Shown one piece after another: positions 8,467-17,555 of a stretch of 64,000 nt of DNA. This stretch comes from Paraburkholderia sacchari (lineage in GTDB: Bacteria > Pseudomonadota > Gammaproteobacteria > Burkholderiales > Burkholderiaceae). The notes under the pieces were generated by a model. That model saw only the letters and a list, made by a program, of their open reading frames with translations, had not been told where the DNA came from and did no database searches. The position numbers and the translations under genes were made by a program. Position 1 is the stretch's first letter, and each line of letters begins with the position of its first letter. The DNA lies in contig NZ_JTDB02000001.1 of assembly GCF_000785435.2 (NCBI RefSeq), forward strand, positions 1,330,499-1,394,498. Direction: 5' to 3'.

Positions 8467-10149
8467 TCACATCGCCGGCGCGGCGCTCAACTGCGTGCCT
8501 TGCGCGCCGTCGAGATACAGAACCGGCAGATTGCCCTTGCCCGCGAAATCGAACATGCCGCGCATGTCGCCCGCCACGGCATCGAACGAACCGCCGCCAA
8601 GACGCGCGCCGCCGAGCCAGTTGTCTTCGATGAAGCGCACCACCGAGGCCTGGTCGATGAAGGTGTGATCCACATAGTTCGCCTTCGCCCACGGCGAGAT
8701 CACCACGAACGGAATGCGCGTGCCCGGGCCGCAGCGGCCGTTGACCGGCGCGCCCGCGACACCCGTGGGCTGGGTGCCGCTGCCGCACACGCCATTGCCG
8801 TTGAGCTGGTCGGCCGAGGCCATCGACGAATGCACCGGCGCCATGTATTGATGGTCGTACCAGCCGTCCGAGTCGTCATAGGTCACGACCACGGCGGTGT
8901 TCTGCCAGTCGGGCTGCTGCATCAGGAAGTTCACGACCTTGGTGACGAACTGCTGCTCGTCGAGCGGGTCCGAGTAGCCCGCGTGTGCGTCCTGCGCGGC
9001 CGGGGCCTTCAGGAAGCTCACCGACGGATAGTTGCCGGCCTTCACGGCGGCGAAGAAGTCGTCGGAATCGTACTGATGGTTCGCGGGCTCGGCCGTCTTG
9101 CCGTCCGTTTCCAGGCTCGAGCCGATCGCGGCCGTCGAGCTCGGGCGCGTGTGCTGCGGGTTCGCGGTCGACTTGAAATACTGGAACCAGTTGTGGTGCG
9201 GAATGTAGTCGGCCGTGGCGGCATTCACGGCGGTCGCGACCGTGCTGCGCTTGCAGCCCGTCGTGCCGTTCGCGTTGGTCGTCTGCAGGTTGAAGCCGCC
9301 CATGAAGCCGCCCCAGGTGATCTGCTTCGCGTTCAGCAAATCGCCGATGTTCTTCGCGTTGATCATGCCCGTGTCGGTGGTGCTGGAGCACACGTCGTAG
9401 CCGGGGTCGACGTCGTTGATCATCGTGAGGCCGCCCGCACCGTCATTAATGTAGTACGACGAAGTAGTGGCCGTGGCCGGCTGCTTCGACGAGACCACGA
9501 TCTGGAACCCGTTGGTCTGGCCCGCCACCACTTCGAGCGCGCCAGGCGTGGACGGACCATAGGTCGTGGTCCAGGCGTTGTCGCTCATCGCGAACTTTTG
9601 CGCGTAGTTCCACAGCGCCGTGACCGTGTTGCCGTCGAAGTAGCCCATCACCTGGCCCTTCGTGCCGAACGCGCCCGCGCCGCCGCTCGTGCCGCGCCCG
9701 GTGTACTTCGGGAACAGGTCGAGCGCGCCGTTGTTGGCGGCTTGCTGCTCGGCCGTGTAAGCGTGGTTCTGGTCGGCGGTGGCGGCCTGGGTGCGGTCGA
9801 GGCGGAACGGGTTCGCGGCGTCCGCGCCATTGGCGGTATTCGTGAAGTTGGGGTTCGCCGCGAGCAGCGCGCCCGAGAGCCCATTGACGGCCGGCGTGCC
9901 CGCGGCAGCCGTGAAGGCCGGCTCGCCCGACGGGTTCGTGGCGTTGGGATAAGTTGCGAAGTAGTGGTCGAACGAGACGTTCTCGCCGTAGATCACCACG
10001 AGGTGCTTGATCGGCGTGGCGGTTGCGAGCGCGTCCTGCGTGGACACGGCCGGCGGATTCGACGAATTGCTGCTGCCGCACGCGAACAGCGTGGCGGCCA
10101 GTCCAACGCACGACACGGCGAGTAAGGCCCGTCTGTACATGCAGTCCAT
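8467..10149 (-). CDS. Phosphoesterase-family lipoprotein, phospholipase C / acid phosphatase type
   Basis: A 560-residue lipoprotein: signal peptide with lipobox ending at Cys24 (LFAC-GSS). The mature protein begins with the phosphoesterase-family opening HLVVIYGENVSFDHYF, the metal-binding start of phospholipase C and AcpA-type acid phosphatases. Further conserved blocks are VVVTYDDSDGWYDHQ and PFVVISPWAK. It should hydrolyse phosphate esters at the outer membrane or in the periplasm. The start at 10149 was chosen for a GGAG upstream and because it gives a compact signal peptide; in-frame ATGs at 10140 and 10164 are alternatives. It lacks the C-terminal domains of haemolytic PlcN/PlcH. Confidence 0.85.
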   Translation of the reverse strand: MDCMYRRALLAVSCVGLAATLFACGSSNSSNPPAVSTQDALATATPIKHLVVIYGENVSFDHYFATYPNATNPSGEPAFTAAAGTPAVNGLSGALLAANPNFTNTANGADAANPFRLDRTQAATADQNHAYTAEQQAANNGALDLFPKYTGRGTSGGAGAFGTKGQVMGYFDGNTVTALWNYAQKFAMSDNAWTTTYGPSTPGALEVVAGQTNGFQIVVSSKQPATATTSSYYINDGAGGLTMINDVDPGYDVCSSTTDTGMINAKNIGDLLNAKQITWGGFMGGFNLQTTNANGTTGCKRSTVATAVNAATADYIPHHNWFQYFKSTANPQHTRPSSTAAIGSSLETDGKTAEPANHQYDSDDFFAAVKAGNYPSVSFLKAPAAQDAHAGYSDPLDEQQFVTKVVNFLMQQPDWQNTAVVVTYDDSDGWYDHQYMAPVHSSMASADQLNGNGVCGSGTQPTGVAGAPVNGRCGPGTRIPFVVISPWAKANYVDHTFIDQASVVRFIEDNWLGGARLGGGSFDAVAGDMRGMFDFAGKGNLPVLYLDGAQGTQLSAAPAM

Positions 10150-10593
10150 GTTGTGGGGCTCCATCGATTTCTGAATTGGGTTGGCGAATTGGGTTTGCTC
10201 AAGGCGCACGCATTAAACCACCCGAGCATGACCCCAAAACGACCATCTCATTTCCTTAAGCTTTCGCTTCATTTCAGCTACGAAAGCCACGCACCCGCCG
10301 TTGCACTCTCTCGCGCGCGAGCTATAACAGAAAGTGCAGCGCGGACGTTCTCTGCGCGCACGCCATCTCCTCCTTGTTGCGCCGCGCCACGCTGCGCCGC
10401 CTCCCGAGCCCGCGGAGGCTTGCCTGCCGTGTAAGGCAGCCAGGACCTGTTCCCGTCGTCGATGGCAGGTTCGATAACACGTCCGGCAGCTCGGCCCCAG
10501 CGCCGGCATCCCGGCTTACGCTCGAGCGCGCATGGCGCAGCGCCATGCGCGCGTCGGGTCGTCCTGACATCGCGTTCAGGAAGGAGTGTGGAG
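10150..10593. other. Intergenic region upstream of a small secreted protein
   Basis: No convincing gene in these 444 bases. The left part is AT-richer (10210-10290) and probably holds the divergent promoters. A small hairpin can form around 10415-10440 (GCCTGCC/GGCAGC). I could not match the region to a known riboswitch or ncRNA. Confidence 0.4.
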
Positions 10594-10860
10594 ATGAAGA
10601 TCCGTTTGGCGATGATCGCCGCCTGCTTGACGGCCCTTGCGGCCCTCGTGGCCGGCGCGCCTGCCACGGCGCAGACGAACGACGAGCCCGCCTCGCAGCA
10701 ACGCGCGCATCAAATGATGATCCGTGACGCCAATGCCTCGGCCCAGGCCGCCACCGACATGTCGTACGGCGGTACGTCCGACACGCAGAGCGCCGCTGGC
10801 CAACGCACCGGCAAAGCATGCGAGACTCGTTCGCAGTGCCATCCGTTTTCCGGTCATTGA
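10594..10860 (+). CDS. Small secreted protein of unknown function
   Basis: An 88-residue protein with a strong AAGGAG site eight bases before the ATG. Its clear signal peptide (about residues 1-26) ends APATA-QT. The mature part is about 60 residues, polar, rich in Ser, Ala and Gln, with two cysteines near the C-terminus (KACETRSQCH) that could form a disulfide. No domain is recognised. It stands alone between oppositely oriented genes. Confidence 0.7.
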   Translation: MKIRLAMIAACLTALAALVAGAPATAQTNDEPASQQRAHQMMIRDANASAQAATDMSYGGTSDTQSAAGQRTGKACETRSQCHPFSGH

Positions 10861-11050
10861 ACCGTGCTGATAAACCGGTGATGCGCAGCCGGCGCGCCTC
10901 ACCGCACCGTGGCACGCAGCAGCTCCGCCACGCGCTGCGGCGGCGCAAGCAGTTCGGGCGCGATATCGTAGAGCTCCCGGGTGCTCGTGCGTCGTCGCGC
11001 TAGTCGATTAGCACGCGAGCACGCGGCCCGCCAGGGCCGCGCCGGGGCGC

Positions 11051-12121
11051 TCACAGCATCGGCGTGAGTTTCTGGACCTGCTGCGCGAAGTGCGCCATGT
11101 CTTCGCCGTTCAAGGCCGTACGGGTCGGCAGATCGACCGTGAGCGGGTCTTGCGGCACGTTATCCACGTGGACCTCGTAGTGCAGATGCGGCCCGGTCGC
11201 CCAGCCCGTCCTGCCCACGTACCCGATCACCTGGCCCTGGCGGATTTCGCTGCCCACGCGCAACGCTTTCGCGAAGCGCGAGAGATGCGCGAAGGTCGTC
11301 GAAAAATCGCCGAAATTCTTGATCTGGATAACGCGGCCATAGCCGGTCTGCCAGCCCACGAACGTCACCGTGCCCTGCGCGGTCGCGTGCACGGGCGTGC
11401 CCACGGGCGCGGCGAAATCGACGCCTTCGTGCGGCGCCCAGCGGTGCGTGACGGGATCGAGCCGCTCCGGCGCAAAGTCCGACGAGATGCGCGTGTAGTC
11501 GACCGGATAGCGCAGGAAGGTTGGCGAGGCCGGCTGGCCGTCGGCGCTGTAGTAGAACGCCTTGCCGTCCAGCTTGCGGTACAGGAACACATCGTGCGCG
11601 TCCTGGCCGGTGGAAATGCGTACCGCAACGGGCGGTTCGTCCTGCGCTGCGGAGCCGGCTGCCGCGCCTTGGGCCGCGAGGCCTGCGGCCGGTGCGGCTC
11701 CAGTGAATGCGCGCGCGGCGCTCGCCGCGCCGTTGCGGAACACGAGGCGCATCTCGCTGCCCGGCTTCAAATCGTGCTCGACGTCGAGCTGCCCCGAGAG
11801 CGCACGGGCGAGCCGCGCGGCCACGGCGGCGCCAACGCCCAACTGGTCGGCTGTCGCCGCGAAGTTCTGCGTAACCTCGGCGGACGCGACACGGAAAGCA
11901 GGAACCGGCGGGCCAACGAAAACCGGCGCGGCGGCAGCCGGGGTCGTAACCGATTCTCGCGCGGCGCGATCGGGGATTTCGTCGGACGCGTGCAGCGAAA
12001 TCTCGGCGCCGGGCCTGGGCAATTGATGCGACAGCCACGCCGTGCACGCGGTGCTGAGCGCGGCCACGAGCATCGCTTTGCCCGCGACTCCCTGCGGCGT
12101 CGTCGATACGAATTTGGACAT
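11051..12121 (-). CDS. M23-family peptidoglycan endopeptidase
   Basis: A 356-residue cell-wall hydrolase. An N-terminal hydrophobic stretch (about 13-30) acts as signal or anchor. An Ala/Pro-rich linker and an OapA/LysM-like region (about 80-180) precede the LytM domain at about 225-335. The zinc site is visible: His231 and Asp235 in HEGVDF, with His312 and His314 in GPHLHYE; His279 is the usual additional catalytic histidine. The family cuts peptide cross-links in murein. The start coincides with a plausible signal peptide. Confidence 0.9.
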   Translation of the reverse strand: MSKFVSTTPQGVAGKAMLVAALSTACTAWLSHQLPRPGAEISLHASDEIPDRAARESVTTPAAAAPVFVGPPVPAFRVASAEVTQNFAATADQLGVGAAVAARLARALSGQLDVEHDLKPGSEMRLVFRNGAASAARAFTGAAPAAGLAAQGAAAGSAAQDEPPVAVRISTGQDAHDVFLYRKLDGKAFYYSADGQPASPTFLRYPVDYTRISSDFAPERLDPVTHRWAPHEGVDFAAPVGTPVHATAQGTVTFVGWQTGYGRVIQIKNFGDFSTTFAHLSRFAKALRVGSEIRQGQVIGYVGRTGWATGPHLHYEVHVDNVPQDPLTVDLPTRTALNGEDMAHFAQQVQKLTPML

Positions 12122-12459
12122 CTACGGAAACAAACTGGGTACGGATGGCTGGCGCAAAGCCGCGCGCAGCGCGCCGCTTTGACAGCGACACCGGCGCCGT
12201 TGCGACACCGATGGGCGGAACGGGCGAGCGTATGACAGATTTCTTAAACGAATCTTAAGAATGGCAAATAACGTTAATTCCCCATTTTTACCGCATTGTT
12301 CGCAGCAGTTCGGTAGTAATTACACGCAGTACCTGACATCTGCTTTCGCAGTGGCAATGAATTCGGGGGATTCGGCGGGTTCGGCGGCGGGCGCGGGGGC
12401 GCGGGGGCGCGCCCCGACTTGCCCCGGATTCGGCGCGCCGGAACCTCGGTCAAGGTAGG
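12122..12459. other. Intergenic region with G-rich short repeats
   Basis: No gene found. Positions 12361-12412 hold imperfect 9-base (ATTCGGnGG-like) and then 7-base (GGGGGCG-like) repeats. The same 9-base motif occurs at the end of the peroxidase gene near 6900. The left part around 12240-12330 is AT-rich and probably carries the promoters of both flanking genes. Confidence 0.4.
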
Positions 12460-13401
12460 ATGAAGGCCATGAGCAAACACGCCCAACTTCCAGCAGACAA
12501 CCGGCGGATCCGACCGTGGCGAATAGTCGTGATGACGGTGGTGCTCTGCTTCCTGTGCCAGAGCGCCTTCGCCGAGGCGGACGGCAGAGCCGCGAGCCTG
12601 CGCAGCAAATATCAAAGTCTGACGCAACAACTCGCGCACAACCCGTTTCAGCGGCCGTTGTACCTCGAATCCAAAGAGTTGCCGTCAGCGCTCAACGGCG
12701 AGATTTACGGCGTGGTCAATTACCCTTTCAAGACGGTCGACGGTACGCTCAACGACCCGGATCGAGGTCCCGCCAACTGGTGCGACGTATTGATCCTGCA
12801 CTTGAACACCAAGTACTGCCACGCTTCGACCGGCGCTGGCGGTACGGTTCTTGCCGTGAATATCGGCAAGAAAACCGAGGAATCGCTTTCCTCGTCCTAC
12901 CGGGTGCAGTTCGACTATCGCCCTGTAGTTAGCATGCCAGATTATTTTCGCGTGGAACTCACCGCCGCCACAGGACCAATTGGCACGAAAGACTACCGGA
13001 TCGCGCTCGAGGCGGTGCCCGTGGACAATCGCCGTACCTTTATCCATCTGACCTACGCCTACGGTTATGGCACGGCGGGACGGCTCGCGATGAAAACCTA
13101 TCTGGGGACGATCGGGAGCGGCAAGGTCGGCTTCTCCTCCACCCTCGATCCATCGACGAACGAGCCGCGATACATCGGGGGCATGCGCGGTCTGGTGGAG
13201 CGCAATACCATGCGCTACTACCTCGCCATCGAGGCCTATCTTGGCGCGCTCTCCAGCCCGCCCAACGCCCAGCTCGACAAACGGCTCGCCGACTGGTTCG
13301 ATGCGACGGAGCAGTATCAGCGGCAATTGCATGAAGTCAGCCGCGCCGACTACATGCAAATGAAGCACGACGAGTATCAACGTCAGCAAACCGCCCAGTA
13401 G
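12460..13401 (+). CDS. Exported protein of unknown function
   Basis: A 313-residue protein with an N-terminal signal sequence (hydrophobic core about 25-43, ending AFA-EAD). The mature part is mixed alpha/beta, with two cysteines near NWCDVLILH and TKYCHAST and no recognised catalytic motif. The C-terminal 50 residues are helical and charged. ATG 12469 (MSKHAQ) is better spaced from the AGGATGAAGG sequence than ATG 12460, so the true start may be three codons later. It is followed, convergently, by the LSGC-motif protein gene. Function unknown. Confidence 0.75.
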   Translation: MKAMSKHAQLPADNRRIRPWRIVVMTVVLCFLCQSAFAEADGRAASLRSKYQSLTQQLAHNPFQRPLYLESKELPSALNGEIYGVVNYPFKTVDGTLNDPDRGPANWCDVLILHLNTKYCHASTGAGGTVLAVNIGKKTEESLSSSYRVQFDYRPVVSMPDYFRVELTAATGPIGTKDYRIALEAVPVDNRRTFIHLTYAYGYGTAGRLAMKTYLGTIGSGKVGFSSTLDPSTNEPRYIGGMRGLVERNTMRYYLAIEAYLGALSSPPNAQLDKRLADWFDATEQYQRQLHEVSRADYMQMKHDEYQRQQTAQ

Positions 13402-13445
13402 TTTGCCCCGTAGTTCGCACAGCGCGCGGCATCACTGATGCCATC

Positions 13446-14246
13446 TCAGACAAATTGCGCCGATCCCAGCATCCGGTAATTGGGGTTCGCGCTGGTGGTC
13501 GGGTTTCGGTGACCATGTCCGAACCAGCCTTTGGGGGCATAGGCGGGGCGGTCGTATTCGCAACTGCCGTAGGTCGCCCAGAAAAGCTCCCAGTTTGCGC
13601 CGTTCACACGGCCGAACACGATCGTGCCGCCGGTGAATTCCACGTTCGTGCGGGCCTGTCCGATCTTGCGGTTCACCTCGGCCCGGGCACCCGCATTGTA
13701 GGCCGGCTTGGCCACATTACCCGCCGGTATCAAGTTCAGGTTGTTGGGCGCCGCCGCGAGGTTGGCGCGCGCCAGGTTGTATAGCCGGTTCAACTCGGCG
13801 GTGCAGGCCGGCAGTTCCAGCGCCGGTTGCTGCCCGCCCAGGTTGCCGCCCGGCGCGTTGGCCTGGTTGTTGGCATGGTAGACGACGATGGATCCGGGTA
13901 CGCCCTGCACACGATCGACATAGATCATGCAGCCGGAAAGATTGGTGGTCAGGAACGACTGCTGCACGCCGGGCCCGCCGGGCGCCGGCAGCACGATGGA
14001 CGTGATCTCGTTGGTCGCGAAAGGCAGGAAGTAAGTATCGCCGCCAGGATTGGCCTGCGGGTCCAGGCTCGTGACGCCGCTGATGCCGACGCCATGATTC
14101 ATTACTGGATTCAGGGCGACGAGGCAGTTCGCCGCCGTGTAGTGGCGGTGCAAGCCCATCACCGCCGGGATGAAATTCCCGCCGTTGAAATTGCCGAGCG
14201 ACACCGTGGTGGGTTGGGTGCGACAGTTCTGGACGTTGATCGGCAT
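13446..14246 (-). CDS. Unknown protein with CNF1/BLF1-like LSGC deamidase motif
   Basis: A 266-residue protein without signal peptide or membrane span. Residues 100-106 read TTNLSGC. Cys106 is followed 18 residues later by His124 in SIVVYHANN. A Cys in an LSGC motif with a downstream His on a beta strand is the catalytic signature of CNF1 and of Burkholderia lethal factor 1 (BLF1), which deamidate glutamines in host proteins. The rest is not obviously similar to either family. The C-terminal half contains Gly/Asn-rich loops and an aromatic patch (WELFWATYG). No secretion, immunity or VgrG gene is adjacent. The assignment rests on motif and spacing alone, so I treat it as a candidate deamidase-like effector. 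Confidence 0.5.
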   Translation of the reverse strand: MPINVQNCRTQPTTVSLGNFNGGNFIPAVMGLHRHYTAANCLVALNPVMNHGVGISGVTSLDPQANPGGDTYFLPFATNEITSIVLPAPGGPGVQQSFLTTNLSGCMIYVDRVQGVPGSIVVYHANNQANAPGGNLGGQQPALELPACTAELNRLYNLARANLAAAPNNLNLIPAGNVAKPAYNAGARAEVNRKIGQARTNVEFTGGTIVFGRVNGANWELFWATYGSCEYDRPAYAPKGWFGHGHRNPTTSANPNYRMLGSAQFV

Positions 14247-14471
14247 GGCGGAGTCTCCCTCACTCGTTGTGGCGGATACGCTGCCCGACGACGATACCGG
14301 CGATTTCTTCCCGTGGTCAAGAACGTTATTGGCGGATTTTCAGTCCGCTCCGTACCGGTTTTCGTGTGCGCATCTGTACCGGTACTGTACCGACCAGCCT
14401 CGCTAAACTGGCTGCCAGTCAATCGCCGCGATCATGAGTGATCGCCGCCCTGTCTCTGGAGCCATCGCACC

Positions 14472-15089
14472 ATGCTGCCCGAAATGCTCAGCGCCTTGCC
14501 TGCCGGCATGCTTTTCGTGGTGGTCACGACCATCACGCCCGGCCCCAACAACACCATGCTGCTCGCCTCCGGCGTCAATTTCGGCTTCAAGCGCACGGTG
14601 CCGCACATTCTCGGTATCAGCGCGGGCGTCGTCGTCCTCATGCTCTCGGTGGGATTCGGCCTCGGCGAAATCTTCCGTCACGTGCCCTGGCTCTACACGG
14701 CGCTCGAAGCCGCGAGCGTCGCGTATCTGCTGTGGCTCGCATGGAAGATCGGCACCTCGGGCATGCTCAAGGAAAAGGGCGGCGAGCGCCGCCCCATGCG
14801 CTTTCACGAAGCCATCGCGTTCCAGTGGATCAACCCGAAGGCATGGATGATGGTGCTCACCGCGGCCACCACGATCCGCCTCTCGGCGGACTTCGGCGTC
14901 AACACCGTCGTGATGGCCGCGCTGTTTTACGTGATCGGCCTGCCCTGCATTTGCTTGTGGGCCGCGTTCGGCACCGGCATGCGCCGCTTCCTCGGCGACC
15001 CGCGCCGCCTGCGCCTGTTCAATATCGCCATGGCGCTGGCGCTCGTCGCTTCGATGTATCCGCTGTTCGCGCATCTGCTGCAGCGCTGA
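14472..15089 (+). CDS. LysE/RhtB-family amino-acid exporter
   Basis: A 205-residue inner-membrane exporter with about six helices. The N-terminal family signature TPGPNNTMLLASG lies at about residues 22-34 and FQWINPKAW near 117-125. These transporters export amino acids or their analogues. It sits alone, convergent with the amino-acid binding protein operon. The substrate cannot be told from the sequence. Confidence 0.88.
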   Translation: MLPEMLSALPAGMLFVVVTTITPGPNNTMLLASGVNFGFKRTVPHILGISAGVVVLMLSVGFGLGEIFRHVPWLYTALEAASVAYLLWLAWKIGTSGMLKEKGGERRPMRFHEAIAFQWINPKAWMMVLTAATTIRLSADFGVNTVVMAALFYVIGLPCICLWAAFGTGMRRFLGDPRRLRLFNIAMALALVASMYPLFAHLLQR

Positions 15090-15114
15090 AGCGGCTTGTG
15101 CCGAGGCGGTCTGT

Positions 15115-16260
15115 TCAGCCGTTGCCGCCCACCGTGCGCAGGCTCTTCCACTGCCCCTGCTGCACTTCGAACAACGTATAGGGCGGCTTGATCAGATCGC
15201 CGTGCGGATCGAATGCAATATTCCCGGTCACGCCCGTCACCGTGACCTTGGGAAAGCTCGCGACGATCTTCGCGCGATCGAGCGAGTCGGCGTCCTTGAT
15301 CGCCTTGATCATCGCAAGCGCTGCGTCGTAGGCAAACGGCGCATACAGTTCGACATCCTGACTGAAGCGCGCCTTGTAGCGCTTCGCGAACGCCTGCGCG
15401 GAAGGCAGCTTGTCGAGCGCGGGACCGGGTTCGAGATCCTGCGCACCCTCGCCCGCCGGACCGGCAATCTGCAGGAAGGCGTTGCTCTTGAGCGCACCCG
15501 CCCCGAACAGGTGCGCCTGCATGCCGAGCGAGCGCATCTGCTTGATGAGCATCGCGCCCTGCTCGTCCAGCCCGCCGAAGAAGATCATGTCGACGTTCTT
15601 CTGCTTGAGCGTCGTGAGAATCGCGCGGAAATCCACCGCCTTGTCGTTGGTGAACTCGCGGTCGACGATATTGCCGCTGGCCTCCCTCGCGCCTTTTTCG
15701 AACGCGTCCGCGAGCCCCTGGCCGAACGCGGTGCGGTCGTCGATGATGCCGATGCGCTTCGCCTTCAACTGCTCCACCGCGAAACGCCCGGCAATCACCC
15801 CGCCGATGCCGTCATTGCCCATGGTGCGAAACACGTTCGCAAAGCCCTGCTGGGTAAGCGCCGGATTGGTCGAGCCTGGCGTGATCATCGCCACGTTCGC
15901 CTTGTGATAGACCGCCGAGGCCGGGATGCTGCACCCGGAGTTGTAGTGACCGATCACGCCAACCACGCCTTCGTCCACGAGCTTTTGCGCGACCTGGATC
16001 GCGGTGCGCGGGTCGGCCTGATCGTCCTGGACGTCTAGCTCGAACTTGACCGGCTTACCGCCGATGGTGGGATGTTTAGCGTTTTCTTCGTCCAGCGCGA
16101 GTTGCGCACCGTACTGCAAATCCTTGCCGACGCGCGCGACCGGACCGGTGATCGGTCCCGCAAAGCCGATCTTGACGACTTGCGGATCGGCTGCGTACGA
16201 CGAGGCGTGCGCACATATCAGCCCAAGGGCCATCGTGATGATCAAAGTGCGACGGTTCAT
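15115..16260 (-). CDS. ABC transporter periplasmic binding protein, branched-chain amino acid (LivK) type
   Basis: A 381-residue exported periplasmic binding protein of the Leu/Ile/Val type: signal peptide ending SSYA-ADPQ, then VVKIGFAGPITGPVARVG and HYNSGCSIPAS, both standard for this family. The start at 16260 is preferred over the ATG three codons upstream because AGAGGA is correctly spaced for it. No permease or ATPase genes follow, so it is an orphan binding protein. It lies 60 bases downstream of the DadA-like gene on the same strand, so its ligand may be the substrate of that amino-acid operon. Confidence 0.88.
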   Translation of the reverse strand: MNRRTLIITMALGLICAHASSYAADPQVVKIGFAGPITGPVARVGKDLQYGAQLALDEENAKHPTIGGKPVKFELDVQDDQADPRTAIQVAQKLVDEGVVGVIGHYNSGCSIPASAVYHKANVAMITPGSTNPALTQQGFANVFRTMGNDGIGGVIAGRFAVEQLKAKRIGIIDDRTAFGQGLADAFEKGAREASGNIVDREFTNDKAVDFRAILTTLKQKNVDMIFFGGLDEQGAMLIKQMRSLGMQAHLFGAGALKSNAFLQIAGPAGEGAQDLEPGPALDKLPSAQAFAKRYKARFSQDVELYAPFAYDAALAMIKAIKDADSLDRAKIVASFPKVTVTGVTGNIAFDPHGDLIKPPYTLFEVQQGQWKSLRTVGGNG

Positions 16261-16320
16261 GATGCTCATCCTCTTCTGAAGACTGTAGCGGTGGTTGAAG
16301 AAAATCGTTAGAAAAACTGA

Positions 16321-17553
16321 TTAAAAACGCCGAGGACTATAGGGCGCGAGATCGAGTGGACTCTCGCGGCACGCAACGAGGTCGGCGACCACGCTGCCGG
16401 TCACGCCGCCAAGCGTCAGGCCAAGATGCTGGTGGCCGAACGCATAGATCACGTTGGGCGTGCGGCTGGACGGCCCCACGACCGGCAAGCCGTCCGGCAG
16501 GCTCGGACGAAAGCCGAGCCAGTCGCTGTCCGGTTCGGGCAGGCCAGGCAGCGCCGCCTGCGCCGACTTCGTGAGCAGCCTGAGCAGATTGGCGTTCTTG
16601 CCCGCTTCGTGGCTGGCCAGCTCGACCGTGCCCGCCGCGCGAATGCCGCCTTCCATCGGCGTCATGTAGAAACCGCGCTCGGCCCAGCCGCATGGCCGCG
16701 AGATCAGCCCCGAGGTGCCCGGAAAGCGCACGTGATAGCCACGCTCGGTGCCAAGCGGCACGGCGTCGCCGCATTGCCGTGCGAAGCGCCCCGAGCGCGA
16801 ACCCGCACAGACGATCGCGCGCTCGGCGTCGTGCGCGGCACCTGCAACATCCATCAGCTTGACTGCACGCGCGTCGGTTGCGATCGACTCGATTTCCACC
16901 TGCCTGTATTCCATGCCGCGCTCGAGCAGCGAAGCATGCAGCATCCGCAGAAAACCGCGCGGGTCGCTCAAGAACCAGCTTCCGCCGAACAGCGTGCCGC
17001 GCTCGAACAGCGGCGCGAGACGCGGTTCGAGTTGGCCGATCCCATCGCGCTCCAGCGTGTCGAACTGCACGCCGAGCGAGCGGCGCAGCGCGAGCGACGG
17101 TTGCGCGGCCTCGAACGAGGCCGCGCTCGAGTACAGATACAGGCATTCGCGTTCACGCACGAATGCGCCAAGCCCGTTTGCCGAGAGCATCTCGCGATAG
17201 CCCTCGAACGCGCGCGCGAGCATTTGCGCGAGCGCCCTCGCGCTCGATTCGTAGCGGCGCGATGTGGCGGCGAGCAGGAAGCGCGCGAGCCAGGGCGCGA
17301 GCGTGGGCGTATCGCGCCAGCGAATCCGCAAGGGACTTGTCGTGGAGAACAAAAATCGCGGCAGATTGCGGAACACGTCCGGGTTGTTGACCGGAATGCA
17401 CGCGTAGTTTGCAAACGTGCCTGCATTGCCATACGACGCGCCCTCGCCCGGGCCCTGCGCGTCGAACAACGTGACGCGGTGCCCATCGCGCATGAGCCAC
17501 CAGGCACAGGAAAGTCCAACGAATCCGGCGCCGATGACAGCCACTCGAGCCAT
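16321..17553 (-). CDS. FAD-dependent D-amino acid dehydrogenase-like oxidoreductase
   Basis: A 410-residue DAO-fold flavoenzyme. The FAD-binding GAGFVGLS occupies about residues 8-15; a family-typical C-terminal block (GLPVVGPS, then FGHQHLGLTLGGVTG) is also visible. DadA-type enzymes deaminate D-amino acids or related amines and feed electrons to the respiratory chain. It begins two bases after the amino-acid permease gene, clearly in one operon. The substrate is uncertain; D-amino acids, glycine derivatives or hydroxyproline isomers would all fit. Confidence 0.87.
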   Translation of the reverse strand: MARVAVIGAGFVGLSCAWWLMRDGHRVTLFDAQGPGEGASYGNAGTFANYACIPVNNPDVFRNLPRFLFSTTSPLRIRWRDTPTLAPWLARFLLAATSRRYESSARALAQMLARAFEGYREMLSANGLGAFVRERECLYLYSSAASFEAAQPSLALRRSLGVQFDTLERDGIGQLEPRLAPLFERGTLFGGSWFLSDPRGFLRMLHASLLERGMEYRQVEIESIATDARAVKLMDVAGAAHDAERAIVCAGSRSGRFARQCGDAVPLGTERGYHVRFPGTSGLISRPCGWAERGFYMTPMEGGIRAAGTVELASHEAGKNANLLRLLTKSAQAALPGLPEPDSDWLGFRPSLPDGLPVVGPSSRTPNVIYAFGHQHLGLTLGGVTGSVVADLVACRESPLDLAPYSPRRF

Positions 17554-17555
17554 GG

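Noticed and set aside
8500..10125. A 1.6-kb plus-strand open frame antisense to the phosphoesterase
   Set aside because: Arg/Val/His-rich shadow composition, no ribosome site, and complete overlap with a well-supported lipoprotein gene.
10384..10460. Possible riboswitch in the hairpin-rich leader before the small secreted protein
   Set aside because: The paired segments are short and do not match the conserved cores of riboswitch classes I know.
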